Part shown: piece by piece, positions 17,947 through 28,146 of the stretch
How positions within the stretch are numbered: the stretch's first letter is position 1
Layout: each line of letters begins with the position of its first letter
Assembly (NCBI GenBank): GCA_020629415.1
Contig: JAHDDL010000038.1
Span: forward strand, 1-33,523
DNA length: 33,523 nt
Direction: 5' to 3'
Source: Maribacter sp.
Lineage (GTDB): Bacteria > Bacteroidota > Bacteroidia > Flavobacteriales > Flavobacteriaceae
Notes under the pieces: model-generated
Told to the model about the DNA's origin: nothing
Seen by the model: the letters and a program-made list of their open reading frames with translations, nothing else
Database searches by the model: none
Program-made: the position numbers and the translations under genes

Positions 17947-19362
17947 CTACTTTTTAGATTCCCCGTTCAAATATTTAGATTGATCCCTATATTCATCCAT
18001 GCGATCTATATCAACTTTTTCAAAAGACTTTTTTAACATCCATCTAGGTCTTTCTAAAGTAAGTTCCCAAGCAAAAAGCTCCTTAAACAGCTCCCTTACC
18101 ATTTCAGGGTGATCCGCAACCACGTTATTGGTTTCAGAAATATCATTTGGAATATTATAAAGTTCAGCTGGTCTATCTGGATATCTAATGAGTTTCCAAT
18201 CTCCTTTACGAATTACACCCCTTGCATCTTTTTTCCAAAATAACGTTTCGTGCGGTCTATCTTCATTTATACCATTGATGTAAGGCATAAGGTTTACACC
18301 GTCAATGTCTTTTAATTCTTTTTCATTACCACCTGCCGCCGCGTAAAATGTAGGTAGCAAATCTAAAGTACTTATTGGGTAATCATATACCGTATTCGGT
18401 TGCAACTTACCTGGCCACTTCATTAAAAAGGGTACACGTATACCACCTTCTAAGTGGCTGGATTTAGTGCCACTTAATGGATAGTTTACACCGGCATTTT
18501 TATCGGTAGGACCACCATTATCATTTGTAAATATGACAATGGTATTATCCTCAATACCCAATTCTTTTAATTTATCCAGAACCTTACCACACGCACGATC
18601 TAGTGCCAAAGTCATAGCGGCAACAGTCTTTCGTTTACCTTGTAAATAGGGAAATTGATTTAAATCATCTTCCGTGGCATCCATAGGCGTATGGACCGCA
18701 TTAAAAGATAATATGGTAAAAAACGGTTTAGATGCTTTTGCGGTTCTCTCTATAAAATCTACAGATTCTTTTGCCAATGCATCGGTCAAATATTTTTCTG
18801 GCTCTACAAAATTACCAAAACCACGTTCCATTAAATCCAATTCACTCGCAGGCGCATCAGAATATGGAAAATAACTTCTTGCACCTCCTCTAAAACCATA
18901 AAATTCATCGAAACCTCGCTTGGTAGGGTGAAACCTATCATCACCTCCTAAATGCCATTTACCATAAAACGAGGTAGCATACCCTTGCTTTTTCAAGTAA
19001 TCTGCTATGGATACTTCTTCTACGGGTACACCCATTTCCCTATTGTCCACTGCAGATACAGCACTCATATAACCAGGTACATTATTCTCTTCAAAGCCAA
19101 ATCTTTGTTGATATTTACCTGTTATCAACCCAGCTCTAGACGGACCACATGTGGGATCTGACACATACGCTTGTGAAAAGCGTACGCCTTGTTTTGCCAG
19201 TTTATCTAGATTTGGGGTCTTCATTATTTTACTACCATGAAAACCAAAATCAGCATAACCCGCATCATCCGAAAACAATAGCACTATATTGGGTTTTTCC
19301 TGTGCCGAGGTACATATGCCAAAAAGGCAAAATACCATGAATACTATTTTTTTCATTAACAT
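17947..19362 (-). CDS. S1-family sulfatase (471 aa)
   Basis: This is a formylglycine-dependent sulfatase with activation motif C72-G-P-S-R76, Asp32-Asp33 (SDDAGYAD), Lys135/His137 (GKWHLGG) and NDNGG further on. A standard signal peptide (MLMKKIVF, hydrophobic stretch, CTSAQ) starts at the ATG at 19362. A longer frame from 19431 adds 23 unlikely residues and is rejected. Without a clear lipobox it is probably periplasmic. It stands directly downstream of SusD, the position often held by the locus's first surface or periplasmic enzyme. Its C-G-P-S-R motif and layout resemble the terminal sulfatase at 6372-7859, so the two may be related S1 subfamily members acting on different sulfate positions. 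Confidence 0.9.
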   Translation of the reverse strand: MLMKKIVFMVFCLFGICTSAQEKPNIVLLFSDDAGYADFGFHGSKIMKTPNLDKLAKQGVRFSQAYVSDPTCGPSRAGLITGKYQQRFGFEENNVPGYMSAVSAVDNREMGVPVEEVSIADYLKKQGYATSFYGKWHLGGDDRFHPTKRGFDEFYGFRGGARSYFPYSDAPASELDLMERGFGNFVEPEKYLTDALAKESVDFIERTAKASKPFFTILSFNAVHTPMDATEDDLNQFPYLQGKRKTVAAMTLALDRACGKVLDKLKELGIEDNTIVIFTNDNGGPTDKNAGVNYPLSGTKSSHLEGGIRVPFLMKWPGKLQPNTVYDYPISTLDLLPTFYAAAGGNEKELKDIDGVNLMPYINGINEDRPHETLFWKKDARGVIRKGDWKLIRYPDRPAELYNIPNDISETNNVVADHPEMVRELFKELFAWELTLERPRWMLKKSFEKVDIDRMDEYRDQSKYLNGESKK

Positions 19363-19452
19363 CTTTTTAAAGTTCAAAATATCTTTGAGAAGTAAAGCCG
19401 GAGACATACCCCGGCTTTGTTCTGCATTCAAATTGAAATAAGTTACTAATAA

Positions 19453-21204
19453 TTAATATCCTTCGTTTTGAATTAGTGCCTCGGTTCTATTAATTTCCGA
19501 TTGTGGTATTGGTAAATAATACTGCTTTTTATCAAATGGCCTTGTTTCAATAGTAAATTCTTCAAAAGAGACATTCTCATCCAAATCTTTTGTCCAACGC
19601 AGACCTTTTACGTCAAAACCAAGATTATCTTCATTTAACCAACGTCTCTCATCAAAGAAGTTATGGCCTTCAAAAGCTAGCTCTACTCTTCTTTCCCTTT
19701 TGATAGCCTCTAAAAGTTCTGCCCCACTAGATGTAATAGCTGGTTGCAAAGCTCTTTCTGAAACTCTGCTTACATATCTTCTTGCCGTCTCCTCATCACC
19801 AGCCCTAAACGAAGCTTCTGCATAATTTAAATAAATTTCAGCAAGACGATAGATAATATACGGTCTTCCCGGACTAGCTTGTTTTACATCTGTACCCAAG
19901 GCTTCGTTTTGGAATTTACGCATTGCATACCCTGTGGTAGAACCGTGTCTAAAGTTTCCTAATGTTTGCTGATCTTGCGAAAAAGAATCCAAACCATCTG
20001 GAACAACGGTGTTATCTACAGAGATAGCGTAATCAATAGGTCTTCCCCTAAAATTAGCCCCTTGATAATTAATATTGGCATAAAAGCGCATTTCACGATT
20101 TTCGTAAGGGTTTGCCGCATCATAAGAAGGACTATCGGTAGTACTACCATCTTCCATATTATAAACCAATGTGTAGTTGTGCAATGGGGTAGAAAGACTC
20201 CATCCATCAAAACCTCTTGGCGATTGTGCATTGTCTGGTTGGGTAGTTACATCTGTACCAAAACCGAACACACTTCCTCCAAATGGTCTTGCGAACAAAA
20301 TATCTTCATTTGCCGATAAAAATAGTTCTTGGTAAGCCTTTGCATTTGGGGTACTTATTAAATCCCTGTCTCCAACCAAATCGATAACGGCCTTGGCCGC
20401 AGCGGCAGCATCTTGCCATTTATTAGGTTTGTCATAGGTATACAATTCTAAATTAGATGATTGTGGTGCCAACGAAGGATCATGCAGGTCACTGGCAGCA
20501 TATAGCAAAGTTCTGGATTTAAGCGCCAAAGCAGACAATCTTGTAGCCCTGCCAAATTCCCCACTATCTCTGGTTAGAGGAAGAAGCGGTGCAATAGCAT
20601 CTATTTCGTTTACTATAAAGTCTACAACATCTTGGTAACTGTTACGTGGAATGTTAAAGTCATCATCCAAGGTTGCTGCCGATGTCAACAATGGTACCCC
20701 ACCAAAGAACTTTAGTAATTTTGAATACTGGTTAGCCCTTAAAAAACGCATCTCTGCCTTTAAAGCTTCAATTTCTTCAGGATTGTTTAGCTGCGCCTCA
20801 CTGCCTTCAACTAATTCCAGAAAGACATTTGCTTGTCTCACATACGTCCAAAGATCTTGCCATTTGCGCCCCAACTGCCCCACATTCGCAGATGTCCACC
20901 CTCTAAGCACGGCGAATTGATCTAAAGCTTGTGTTGTTGCATTAAAATTCATTCTAGCTTCAAAAGAAGCAATTTCCACATTCATGTACCTGGCCCAAAA
21001 TTGACTTCCGGCCCCAAAAGATTCAGTACTGTTATATGTGGTAAGCAGCAACAATTCTACTTGTTCGGGCGTGCTCAATACCAAGTCACTGGCAAAAGAA
21101 TCCCTTACATCTATTTCTAAACTATCTTCACAAGCACCCAAACTAAAGAGAATGATTGTTAGCACAACCGCACTATATCTTTTAATCGATTTATAATTTT
21201 TCAT
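19453..21204 (-). CDS. susD: SusD/RagB-family outer-membrane glycan-binding lipoprotein (583 aa)
   Basis: This is the surface lipoprotein that caps the SusC pore and binds the oligosaccharide. The lipoprotein signal ends LGAC with Cys25, followed by EDSLEID, as is usual in the family. The helical TPR-like N-terminal half has the LNNPEEIEALKAEMRFLRANQYSKLLKFFGG-type region near residues 140-170 that marks SusD. The C-terminal end has RRVELAFEGHNFFDERRW and a terminal LPIPQSEINR pattern, also diagnostic. It follows susC by 12 nt and precedes the sulfatase, so the three are co-transcribed. The ligand is inferred to be a sulfated galactan, from the neighbours. Confidence 0.95.
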   Translation of the reverse strand: MKNYKSIKRYSAVVLTIILFSLGACEDSLEIDVRDSFASDLVLSTPEQVELLLLTTYNSTESFGAGSQFWARYMNVEIASFEARMNFNATTQALDQFAVLRGWTSANVGQLGRKWQDLWTYVRQANVFLELVEGSEAQLNNPEEIEALKAEMRFLRANQYSKLLKFFGGVPLLTSAATLDDDFNIPRNSYQDVVDFIVNEIDAIAPLLPLTRDSGEFGRATRLSALALKSRTLLYAASDLHDPSLAPQSSNLELYTYDKPNKWQDAAAAAKAVIDLVGDRDLISTPNAKAYQELFLSANEDILFARPFGGSVFGFGTDVTTQPDNAQSPRGFDGWSLSTPLHNYTLVYNMEDGSTTDSPSYDAANPYENREMRFYANINYQGANFRGRPIDYAISVDNTVVPDGLDSFSQDQQTLGNFRHGSTTGYAMRKFQNEALGTDVKQASPGRPYIIYRLAEIYLNYAEASFRAGDEETARRYVSRVSERALQPAITSSGAELLEAIKRERRVELAFEGHNFFDERRWLNEDNLGFDVKGLRWTKDLDENVSFEEFTIETRPFDKKQYYLPIPQSEINRTEALIQNEGY

Positions 21205-21216
21205 GATTATTTTTTT

Positions 21217-24200
21217 TTAGAAACTAAAATTAACACCTATGGAATACGTCTTTAACGGAGTATAACGAGCTCCTCTAAAATTGTTATAACCCGTAGCTTC
21301 AGGGTCAAGGCCCAAATCCCAAATATCAGAGAAGAAAGTAGCTAGGTTATACCCCCTTGCAAATAAGCGTACATCTACAAACTTGATTACGTCACTCTTA
21401 AGCGTGTATGAAAGTTCCACTTCTTTAAGACGAACAAAAGAGGCGTCAAAATAATAAATATCGGCAAAGCCAGAAGTACCATCTACCTGCCCACCACTTA
21501 TAGCATCACCTTGGGCAAAGGCTCTTGGATAAATTGAATTTCTATTGTTCGGTGTCCATCTTTCATTGAACACAAATTCCGGTTTCGATCCAGATTGATC
21601 AAAAAACACCAAGGTTTCCGCTTCTGCCTGGCCCTGGAACAAGAAATTTAAACCAAAAGCTTTGTAATTGACCCCCCCAAATACGCCATATTGTACTTGT
21701 GGTATGTTAGAAGTCGATGTTCTTATAAAATCATTTGCGTTGGCTACACCATCATCATCTATATCTAGGTAAATTGGCTCTCCTTCTACAGTACCTTCTC
21801 TTTTTATTTCTGTGGCATCTACTTGGGCTTGATCTCTAAAAATACCATCTGTAGGATAAACCAAATATGAATCTATAGGTTTACCGCCTTGCTTTTGTGA
21901 GTCCAATATATTATCACCCTCCGGCAACGAAATTACTTCGTTACGAGCATTGGTAAAGTTCATTCCTATATTATAAGAAAAGTTGTCGTTTACCTGATCG
22001 TTCCAAGCCAATTCAAATTCATAACCCCAACTTCTTGTCTCTCCAATGTTCTCTGCCGGTATTTGACTGTTTTGTAATCCTATGAATCCGGGAATCGCAC
22101 CTGATCTGTTTACCAGAATATCCGATCTATCTTGCTCGTAGTAGTTTACATCACCCGACAATCTGTTGTCTAAAAATGTAAAGTTCAACCCAACGTTCCA
22201 CAGCTTAGCAGTTTCCCAAGTAACATCAGTATTTGCTAACCTAGCAAGATTGTAGGTGTTGAAAAAATTCTCTCCACCCGCGCCCAATACATAATAGTTT
22301 GGAAATCTTGTGCCCAATGGATTATTGGCGTTTCCGGTGTTTGTCCCAAGATCGAACAAGGAAAGAAACTGATTGGCACCAATACGATCGTTACCCATTT
22401 CTGACCAAGAAGCCCTAAGTTTTAAACCGTCTATCCAACTAACGTTTTCTAAAAAGCCTTCTTTATCAATTGCCCAAGAAACGGCGGCACTTGGAAATGT
22501 ACCATAACGGTTACCCTCTCCAAATCTACTAGACCCATCATACCTCATAGTAAAGTCGATAAAATATTTTTTCTTAAAATCATATGATATGGACCCAAAG
22601 AAATCCTGTCTTTTGAACTCAGAGCTAGTTCCGCCAGATGACTGCCTATCATCATTGTTACCTTGAAATAATTCTCCTCTGCTAGCATCTGGAAAACCAC
22701 CAACTTTTGTAGCAAAGAAATTGTTAGAATCGTTCGTTAACCTTTCCATACCTACGAAAGTGCTTATTGAATGGTCACCGAACGTATTGTCATAATGTAA
22801 ACGTGCGTTATAAATTTGCTCATCGAATTTATTAAAGCTCTCTGTCAATATACGTTCCGTTCCTTGTTGGTTAGAACCAATTCTAGGCTCAAACGTTCCA
22901 TCATCTGATTGGGCGTAAAATGTCCACGGTGTATACCAAGATTTTGTATTGTTCTCTATTTTTCTAAATCCTGTAAATCCTTTTATACTTAAGCCTTTTA
23001 ACACTTTATCCAAATTCCAATCTACCGTAAAGCGGCCTGTAATGGTAGTAGTAAAATTATCTTCAAAACCAGAAGCATTGCTAGACGTCAATATAGGGTT
23101 ACCTTCATCACCACCACGTGCCGGCAGCCCATTTGAAAATCTTGCTATTTCATTTGGTGGCAGTCCAAAAATTAGTTTATAGATATTATTGGCGTCTACA
23201 CCTGGTGACGTTCTTTTGCCAAAACGTGTAGATAGATCAACACCTAATTTAAAGCTGTCCGTTAAGTTCACATCTATGTTAGAACGAAGTTGATACTGTT
23301 TAAAGCCTAAAGCACCTGAACTATACAGACCTTTTTGGTCTATGAAATCTCCACTGACAAAATATTTAGCTTTGTCCGTACCACCGGATACAGAAAGAGA
23401 AGTTCTTGATTCCGGTGCGCTTTTTGCCAAAACCTCATCGGCCCAGTCCGTATTTGGAAAACCTGCAATTTGCTCCGGAGTAAAAACTGGGTCAGCATCG
23501 GCACCATTAACCCTTGCATTTATTTCATTTTCATATATAGCGAACTGATTTACATCCATCAATTCCGGTCTTCTAGTAAAGGATGAAATATTGTAAGCAT
23601 TAGAAAAGTTTATTTTTGGCTTTCCGCTCTTACCTCTTTTAGTAGTCACCAAAATAACCCCATTGGCAGCACGTGATCCGTAAATAGCGGCGGAACCATC
23701 TTTAAGAACCGTAATAGATGCAATATCTTGTGGTGCCAATTGCGAGAACGAACCTGAAGGAACACCGTCTATAAGAATCAAGGGACTGTTATTACCTAAG
23801 GTAGACTTTCCCCTTATCAAGATAGTAGTGGCATCGTCATCCGTATTGCCACCTGCACCATTACCAGCACCCGGTACTCCTCCACGGTCACTAATAATTA
23901 AACCAGAAGCCCTACCTGCCAATGATTTGGCAATATCCTTACTTGAAGACTGTTCTATGGCCTCACTACTAATGGTGCTTAAAGAACCGGTAACTTCCCC
24001 TTTTTTCTTGGTCGTATATCCAAGAACAACTACCTCGTCCAATTTAGAGGCATCTTCTTCAAGGGTTACATTGATTAAAGATTGCCCATCTACCGAAATT
24101 TCTTGTGTTGCGTAGCCTATATAGGAAAAAACCAATACTTCACCATTGTTTACGGTTAATGAGTAGTTTCCATCAAAATCTGTTTGAGCCCCGGTAGTAG

Positions 24201-24408
24201 TGCCTTTCACCAAAACACTTGCACCCGGCAAAGGACCTTGAGCATCTGAAATAGTACCGGATACCTTTAACTCTTGAGCCATAATACCGGTTATGCCAAA
24301 GAATATACATAGAAAAGTACAAAGTCCCATTCTATGAAATTCTTTAAAATAAAAACCGCCCCACCTAGGGTTGTTTTTCTTTACGATTGCTTTTTTCAAT
24401 TTTTCCAT
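21217..24408 (-). CDS. susC: SusC/RagA-family TonB-dependent outer-membrane receptor (1063 aa)
   Basis: This is a TonB-dependent importer of oligosaccharides. After a long N-terminal extension and signal peptide (about residues 1-45, ending IMAQ) comes a carboxypeptidase-regulatory-like repeat (about 48-125), then the plug domain (VVVLGYTTKKKGEVTGSL to about 260), then the beta-barrel, which ends in an aromatic residue (terminal Phe). No STN domain is present, so it is a transporter rather than a sigma/anti-sigma transducer. It is the first gene of the SusCD unit. An alternative start at M27 would shorten the N terminus but keep the signal peptide. Its promoter must lie in 24409-24785, where I see no perfect TAnnTTTG element on this strand. 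Confidence 0.95.
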   Translation of the reverse strand: MEKLKKAIVKKNNPRWGGFYFKEFHRMGLCTFLCIFFGITGIMAQELKVSGTISDAQGPLPGASVLVKGTTTGAQTDFDGNYSLTVNNGEVLVFSYIGYATQEISVDGQSLINVTLEEDASKLDEVVVLGYTTKKKGEVTGSLSTISSEAIEQSSSKDIAKSLAGRASGLIISDRGGVPGAGNGAGGNTDDDATTILIRGKSTLGNNSPLILIDGVPSGSFSQLAPQDIASITVLKDGSAAIYGSRAANGVILVTTKRGKSGKPKINFSNAYNISSFTRRPELMDVNQFAIYENEINARVNGADADPVFTPEQIAGFPNTDWADEVLAKSAPESRTSLSVSGGTDKAKYFVSGDFIDQKGLYSSGALGFKQYQLRSNIDVNLTDSFKLGVDLSTRFGKRTSPGVDANNIYKLIFGLPPNEIARFSNGLPARGGDEGNPILTSSNASGFEDNFTTTITGRFTVDWNLDKVLKGLSIKGFTGFRKIENNTKSWYTPWTFYAQSDDGTFEPRIGSNQQGTERILTESFNKFDEQIYNARLHYDNTFGDHSISTFVGMERLTNDSNNFFATKVGGFPDASRGELFQGNNDDRQSSGGTSSEFKRQDFFGSISYDFKKKYFIDFTMRYDGSSRFGEGNRYGTFPSAAVSWAIDKEGFLENVSWIDGLKLRASWSEMGNDRIGANQFLSLFDLGTNTGNANNPLGTRFPNYYVLGAGGENFFNTYNLARLANTDVTWETAKLWNVGLNFTFLDNRLSGDVNYYEQDRSDILVNRSGAIPGFIGLQNSQIPAENIGETRSWGYEFELAWNDQVNDNFSYNIGMNFTNARNEVISLPEGDNILDSQKQGGKPIDSYLVYPTDGIFRDQAQVDATEIKREGTVEGEPIYLDIDDDGVANANDFIRTSTSNIPQVQYGVFGGVNYKAFGLNFLFQGQAEAETLVFFDQSGSKPEFVFNERWTPNNRNSIYPRAFAQGDAISGGQVDGTSGFADIYYFDASFVRLKEVELSYTLKSDVIKFVDVRLFARGYNLATFFSDIWDLGLDPEATGYNNFRGARYTPLKTYSIGVNFSF

Positions 24409-24785
24409 AAAGCTTTCTGTTGTTTATTTAAGTTTAGTTTAAGTATTTCATTGTGTTTACTTGTTTGAATTTGAGTACGATACGCTATACCCTTAACCCA
24501 TCTTTAACAATTACTTTACAAAAGAAGTGGAAGCTGTCCTGTTTCAACACCAAAAAATTACCTAGTACTAGCATTATTCTAACCTTTTTGATTTCTTACT
24601 AAATTTTAGGGTTAAATTTTGCGAATATAACATTATGGCATATGCATTTTAAACACATAACCAAAAAACCTGTTTTTAACTAAGAATGAATAAAAAGACG
24701 TGACCAGGAATGAATTATTTACCGGTTATTGATACAATTACCGATAGCAAAAAAGTATAAAAAGTGTAGATAGTGTAAAAACCGG
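24409..24785. other. Intergenic region upstream of susC
   Basis: This 377-bp gap, without a gene, separates the sugar-acid operon (ending at 24786) from susC (starting at 24408). It holds three degenerate nine-base repeats at 24754-24780 and two copies of ACCGGTTA exactly 60 bp apart (24721 and 24781). I found neither a strong terminator nor a canonical promoter. Confidence 0.5.
24754..24780. repeat. Three tandem 9-bp units
   Basis: Three consecutive nine-base units share the pattern AGTRTAnAn (AGTATAAAA, AGTGTAGAT, AGTGTAAAA). They are directly followed by ACCGGTTA at 24781, which also occurs at 24721. They may be part of a binding array or chance in A+T-rich DNA. Confidence 0.4.
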
Positions 24786-25106
24786 TTACTTTGAAACCTC
24801 CATAAATTCTACAGGAGCACCATTGTGGTCTATAAATGCAACACGAACACCATCAGCGGGAGCAAAAATTTCCACCAATATATTTCTACCCAATAAAGCC
24901 TCTTCAAGGTTATCTACCAAATAAGCTACATGTGGCATTATACGCATCATTTTCGGCATCGGGCTATCGGCATCGAACTTCACCCATTCCACAGCATATT
25001 CATCGGTATTAAAATCCGTGTAATGAATTTTACCAGGCTTATAATAGCCGTCCCAATCTTTTTCTTCTTGTGTAGGTATCCCAATATGACTGAACTGACA
25101 TTTCAT
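24786..25106 (-). CDS. Small VOC-superfamily (glyoxalase-like) protein (106 aa)
   Basis: This is a single vicinal-oxygen-chelate domain protein. The four expected metal positions of the fold can be filled: His7, Glu40, His59 and Glu100, resembling glyoxalase I. It is cytoplasmic, with no signal peptide. It is the last gene of the operon for the anhydro-sugar pathway, 4 nt downstream of the aldolase, so it is almost surely co-expressed. The function is unknown. It might act on an unstable intermediate such as an aldehyde or ring form of the sugar acid, or handle a toxic ketoaldehyde by-product. Neither is shown by the sequence. Confidence 0.75.
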   Translation of the reverse strand: MKCQFSHIGIPTQEEKDWDGYYKPGKIHYTDFNTDEYAVEWVKFDADSPMPKMMRIMPHVAYLVDNLEEALLGRNILVEIFAPADGVRVAFIDHNGAPVEFMEVSK

Positions 25107-25110
25107 ACTT

Positions 25111-25761
25111 CTAACTTTTTACAAAAAGGTTTATTTCGTTTCGTATTACCGTAAAATGACCTTGCAAAGCTTCAAAATCCTTCACCTTGATCATTTGTTT
25201 GTCAAATAATGAACTGCCCATGCCGGCGCCCACTACGCCCGCTTCAAAAAAAGATTTGATATTTTCCTGAGAAACTCCACCTGTTGGCATTAACTTAATT
25301 TGATTTAAGGGCGCCAGCACATCTTTTATGTATTTAGGACCCAATTTTGTTGCCGGAAATACTTTTACCGCAGATGCACCCAAAGCCCAGGCTTTGTAAA
25401 TTTCCGTAGGCGTATACGCACCGGGAAAAACCGGTAATTGCATTGCAACACATTTTTTAATGACCTCTTCATCTATAATGGGGGTCACTATAAATTGCGC
25501 TCCCGCAGCTATTGCCTTATCTAAATCTGCCATAGTACACACGGTACCTGCACCAACATTTAGATTAGGGTAATTTAAACGTAAGTCCTTTATTATTTTA
25601 GCAACATTGGGCGTATTCATAGTTACCTCTATGGTATAGAATTTTGCAGCGATGTAAGCCTTTATAATTTGCCTTACCGTGTCCAAATCCAGCCCCCTTA
25701 CAATACCTACGATGGGTGTAATATGATATCTGTGCCAAGAAAAAGGGGTATTATTTTGCAT
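25111..25761 (-). CDS. dgoA: KDPG/KDPGal aldolase (2-dehydro-3-deoxy-6-phosphogalactonate aldolase, 216 aa)
   Basis: This class I aldolase would split 2-keto-3-deoxy-6-phosphogalactonate to pyruvate and glyceraldehyde-3-phosphate. The Schiff-base lysine is Lys133 in AVKVFPA, the catalytic Glu is Glu45 (TIEVTMNTP), and the phosphate-binding GAGTV (70-74) and PTGGV follow the family pattern. The length is normal. The sequence alone does not separate the gluconate and galactonate types. Its partner kinase makes the galactonate type more likely, equivalent to DauD of the carrageenan pathway. It overlaps the kinase gene by 11 bases. Confidence 0.9.
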   Translation of the reverse strand: MQNNTPFSWHRYHITPIVGIVRGLDLDTVRQIIKAYIAAKFYTIEVTMNTPNVAKIIKDLRLNYPNLNVGAGTVCTMADLDKAIAAGAQFIVTPIIDEEVIKKCVAMQLPVFPGAYTPTEIYKAWALGASAVKVFPATKLGPKYIKDVLAPLNQIKLMPTGGVSQENIKSFFEAGVVGAGMGSSLFDKQMIKVKDFEALQGHFTVIRNEINLFVKS

Positions 25762-26701
25762 ATATTTCCATTATGTTATTTTGCCCTAACAATAAAGCCT
25801 TTTCCAAAACTTTATCACCAAAACATATTACTTGTGCAGCATTAAGCACACTCTCTAACGCCAATTTGTACATACTATAAAAAGGCTCTGGCGCCGCAAG
25901 AAAAATGTTATGTTCCATGTCTTTTAAGTAAGAGAGTTCATCACCTATAAGCATACCGCTTAAAAAATAGAAATTATCTTTTTTGTTGGCATCATCAAGT
26001 ATATGCCTTGCCCTTACAGAAAAAAGATGCGCACTTAATTCTCCCCTAAAACCAATTTTTAGCCCTTGCTTAAATGCATCATGCCTTTTGTTGATCCAAT
26101 GACACTTTTCTACACTATTAGACAGAATACTAGTGCAAGACAACAACTCAAAAACCTCACCTGTCATAAAACTTTTAAGGGAATTAAACTCCCCGTTTAA
26201 ATAATGAATATGCTTACTGTGCGTGCCTGGCAATATGAGAATACCTGACCGATAAGACTCTAAATATTTTGAGAGCCCTAAAGCTTGTATTTCCTCCCCG
26301 CGCATCATACCAGTTTCGGTTTTTACCCCAGAAATCAAAATAATATCCAGATTTTCTTTGAACGGTACTATTTCCCACTTTAGACCTTCTCCCTTATCAT
26401 TGAAAGGTACCTCACCATAGGACAGCTCCTTCATTCCAATATTTGAAGAAGCCATACCAGCGGCTACAATTAAACCCGCTTTATGGTAATCATCAAGTTT
26501 ATTGATTTGGCTTTCTAGATAATTTTTAAAAAATTGAGTTTGACCTATTTGGTTTTGCTGCAAGAATTTTTGGTAAACGACTTTTACTCCCTGATCTGTC
26601 TTATGTTCAACTAATACATTGAGTGTTTCGGTCGCTACCAACTTAAGCCTAAAATTAGAGGTACCCCAATCACAACTAATAAAGTAATCTGGTATTTTCA
26701 T
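25751..26701 (-). CDS. dgoK: 2-keto-3-deoxygalactonate kinase (DgoK family, 316 aa)
   Basis: This ATP-dependent kinase would phosphorylate 2-keto-3-deoxy-D-galactonate at C6. It shows the ASKHA-type phosphate loop CDWGTSNFRL (10-19), the MMRGEEIQ motif and LPGTHSKH, all typical of DgoK. The length fits the family. It is cytoplasmic. It overlaps the aldehyde dehydrogenase gene by four bases (ATGA) and the aldolase by eleven, a strongly coupled unit. It corresponds in role to DauC of the carrageenan anhydro-galactose pathway. DgoK-type rather than KDG-kinase type supports the D-galactose series over agar-derived L-anhydro-galactose. Confidence 0.9.
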   Translation of the reverse strand: MKIPDYFISCDWGTSNFRLKLVATETLNVLVEHKTDQGVKVVYQKFLQQNQIGQTQFFKNYLESQINKLDDYHKAGLIVAAGMASSNIGMKELSYGEVPFNDKGEGLKWEIVPFKENLDIILISGVKTETGMMRGEEIQALGLSKYLESYRSGILILPGTHSKHIHYLNGEFNSLKSFMTGEVFELLSCTSILSNSVEKCHWINKRHDAFKQGLKIGFRGELSAHLFSVRARHILDDANKKDNFYFLSGMLIGDELSYLKDMEHNIFLAAPEPFYSMYKLALESVLNAAQVICFGDKVLEKALLLGQNNIMEIYAK

Positions 26702-28146
26702 CTGTTCAAAGCAAGTGTAACTCTCTTTTTGACCAAATAATCATCTAGCGCATAAGTAGAACAATCTACACCAATACCACTATTTTTTACTCCTCCATGA
26801 GGCAGATAAATATCATATTTTACACCGTTGAGCTGAACCTCACCAAATTCTAACTTCTTAGCAAAATAATTTAAGGTTTCCTTATTTTCAGAAAAAACAT
26901 AAGAAACCAAACCTGCATCTGTATTATTCGCCAATTTAATAACCTCTTCTTTCGTATTAAAAGGAACAATAATTGCTACGGGACCAAAAATTTCGTGTTG
27001 TAATATCTCAGCTTTATTATTTTTCATGCGAATAACGGTAGGTTCAAAATAATAGCCTTTTCCTTCAATAGAATTACCACCATATATAAGTTCACCACCT
27101 TGCTTAATTGCTTCTTTTATAATAGCCTGCACTTTTTTAACCGATGCTTCATTTGCCAATGGACCCATATCAGGTTTGTTTTCACGACCGAATCCTATTT
27201 TAGTATTACCGAACCTTGCTGCCAAACCCTCGGTAAAATTATCGATAAGCGATTCGTGTACAAAGAAGCGATTAGGCGCTACACAAATTTGCCCGGTGTT
27301 GCCTATTTTTAAAGCAGCTCCAATAGTTATGGCCAACTCTAAATTAGCGTCACCCATTACTATGAAAGGAGCTTTACCGCCACACTCCATACTATATCTT
27401 TTAATAGATGTCCGTGCACTTTGCGCAATCAGCTTTTGTGCCGTTTCAGTAGATCCGATCATGGTAATCAGTCTTGGTATAGTACTCTCACATAACGGAA
27501 TACCAACATCTTTTAAATCTCCACAGATTACATTTACAACGCCGGCCGGAAAATTAATTTCTGCACAAAGCTCCCCAATAATATAGGCCGACAATGGTGA
27601 AAATTCAGATGGCTTTAAAATAATACTAGACCCAGATGCCAAGGCAGGACCCAGCTTAAAACCTAAGTTCAGCAACGGAAAATTATATGCCAAAAAAGCA
27701 ACGGCAACACCTAGTGGTTGTGATACCATCTTGTGCTCATGACTACCCTCTTTATCTTCAATAGGAATATCCTGCCTTAATTGAATTTCTTCAGAATAGT
27801 ATTTTAATGAGTTAATGATACTAGTAAGATCCTCTTCTGAACCTTCCCACGTTTTGCCCATCTCATACATGATACTTTCACGCAGCAGATCACTATTCTC
27901 TATTATTTTGTTTCTTAGTTTATCAATCCATTGTAACCTTGTGCCTAATGGCATTGTAGACCAAGTTTCAAAACCTTTTTGTGCCGATTTTAAAGCTCTG
28001 TTCGTATCTTCAAAACTTGCCCATGCAATGGTGGCCGTAGGTTTTTCATCTGCCGGACAAATAACCTCAAAAGTCTTTCCATTGGATGCTTCTGTTAATT
28101 GCCCATCTATATATAATTTTTTATGACCGAATTTCAATGTCCCCAT
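26698..28146 (-). CDS. dauA: NAD(P)-dependent aldehyde dehydrogenase, probable 3,6-anhydro-D-galactose dehydrogenase (482 aa)
   Basis: This is an aldehyde dehydrogenase superfamily enzyme with catalytic Cys288 (GQICVAP), general base Glu254 (MECGGK), Asn155 (YNFP) and cofactor-binding Lys178 (LKPSE). The length is usual for the succinate-semialdehyde type. In the context of this operon it most likely oxidises 3,6-anhydro-D-galactose to the aldonate, as DauA does in Zobellia. Its ATG at 28146 lies 26 nt inside the upstream enolase-type gene, an unusually long but plausible overlap. Cofactor preference cannot be read from the sequence. The gene name is given by analogy only. Confidence 0.85.
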   Translation of the reverse strand: MGTLKFGHKKLYIDGQLTEASNGKTFEVICPADEKPTATIAWASFEDTNRALKSAQKGFETWSTMPLGTRLQWIDKLRNKIIENSDLLRESIMYEMGKTWEGSEEDLTSIINSLKYYSEEIQLRQDIPIEDKEGSHEHKMVSQPLGVAVAFLAYNFPLLNLGFKLGPALASGSSIILKPSEFSPLSAYIIGELCAEINFPAGVVNVICGDLKDVGIPLCESTIPRLITMIGSTETAQKLIAQSARTSIKRYSMECGGKAPFIVMGDANLELAITIGAALKIGNTGQICVAPNRFFVHESLIDNFTEGLAARFGNTKIGFGRENKPDMGPLANEASVKKVQAIIKEAIKQGGELIYGGNSIEGKGYYFEPTVIRMKNNKAEILQHEIFGPVAIIVPFNTKEEVIKLANNTDAGLVSYVFSENKETLNYFAKKLEFGEVQLNGVKYDIYLPHGGVKNSGIGVDCSTYALDDYLVKKRVTLALNR

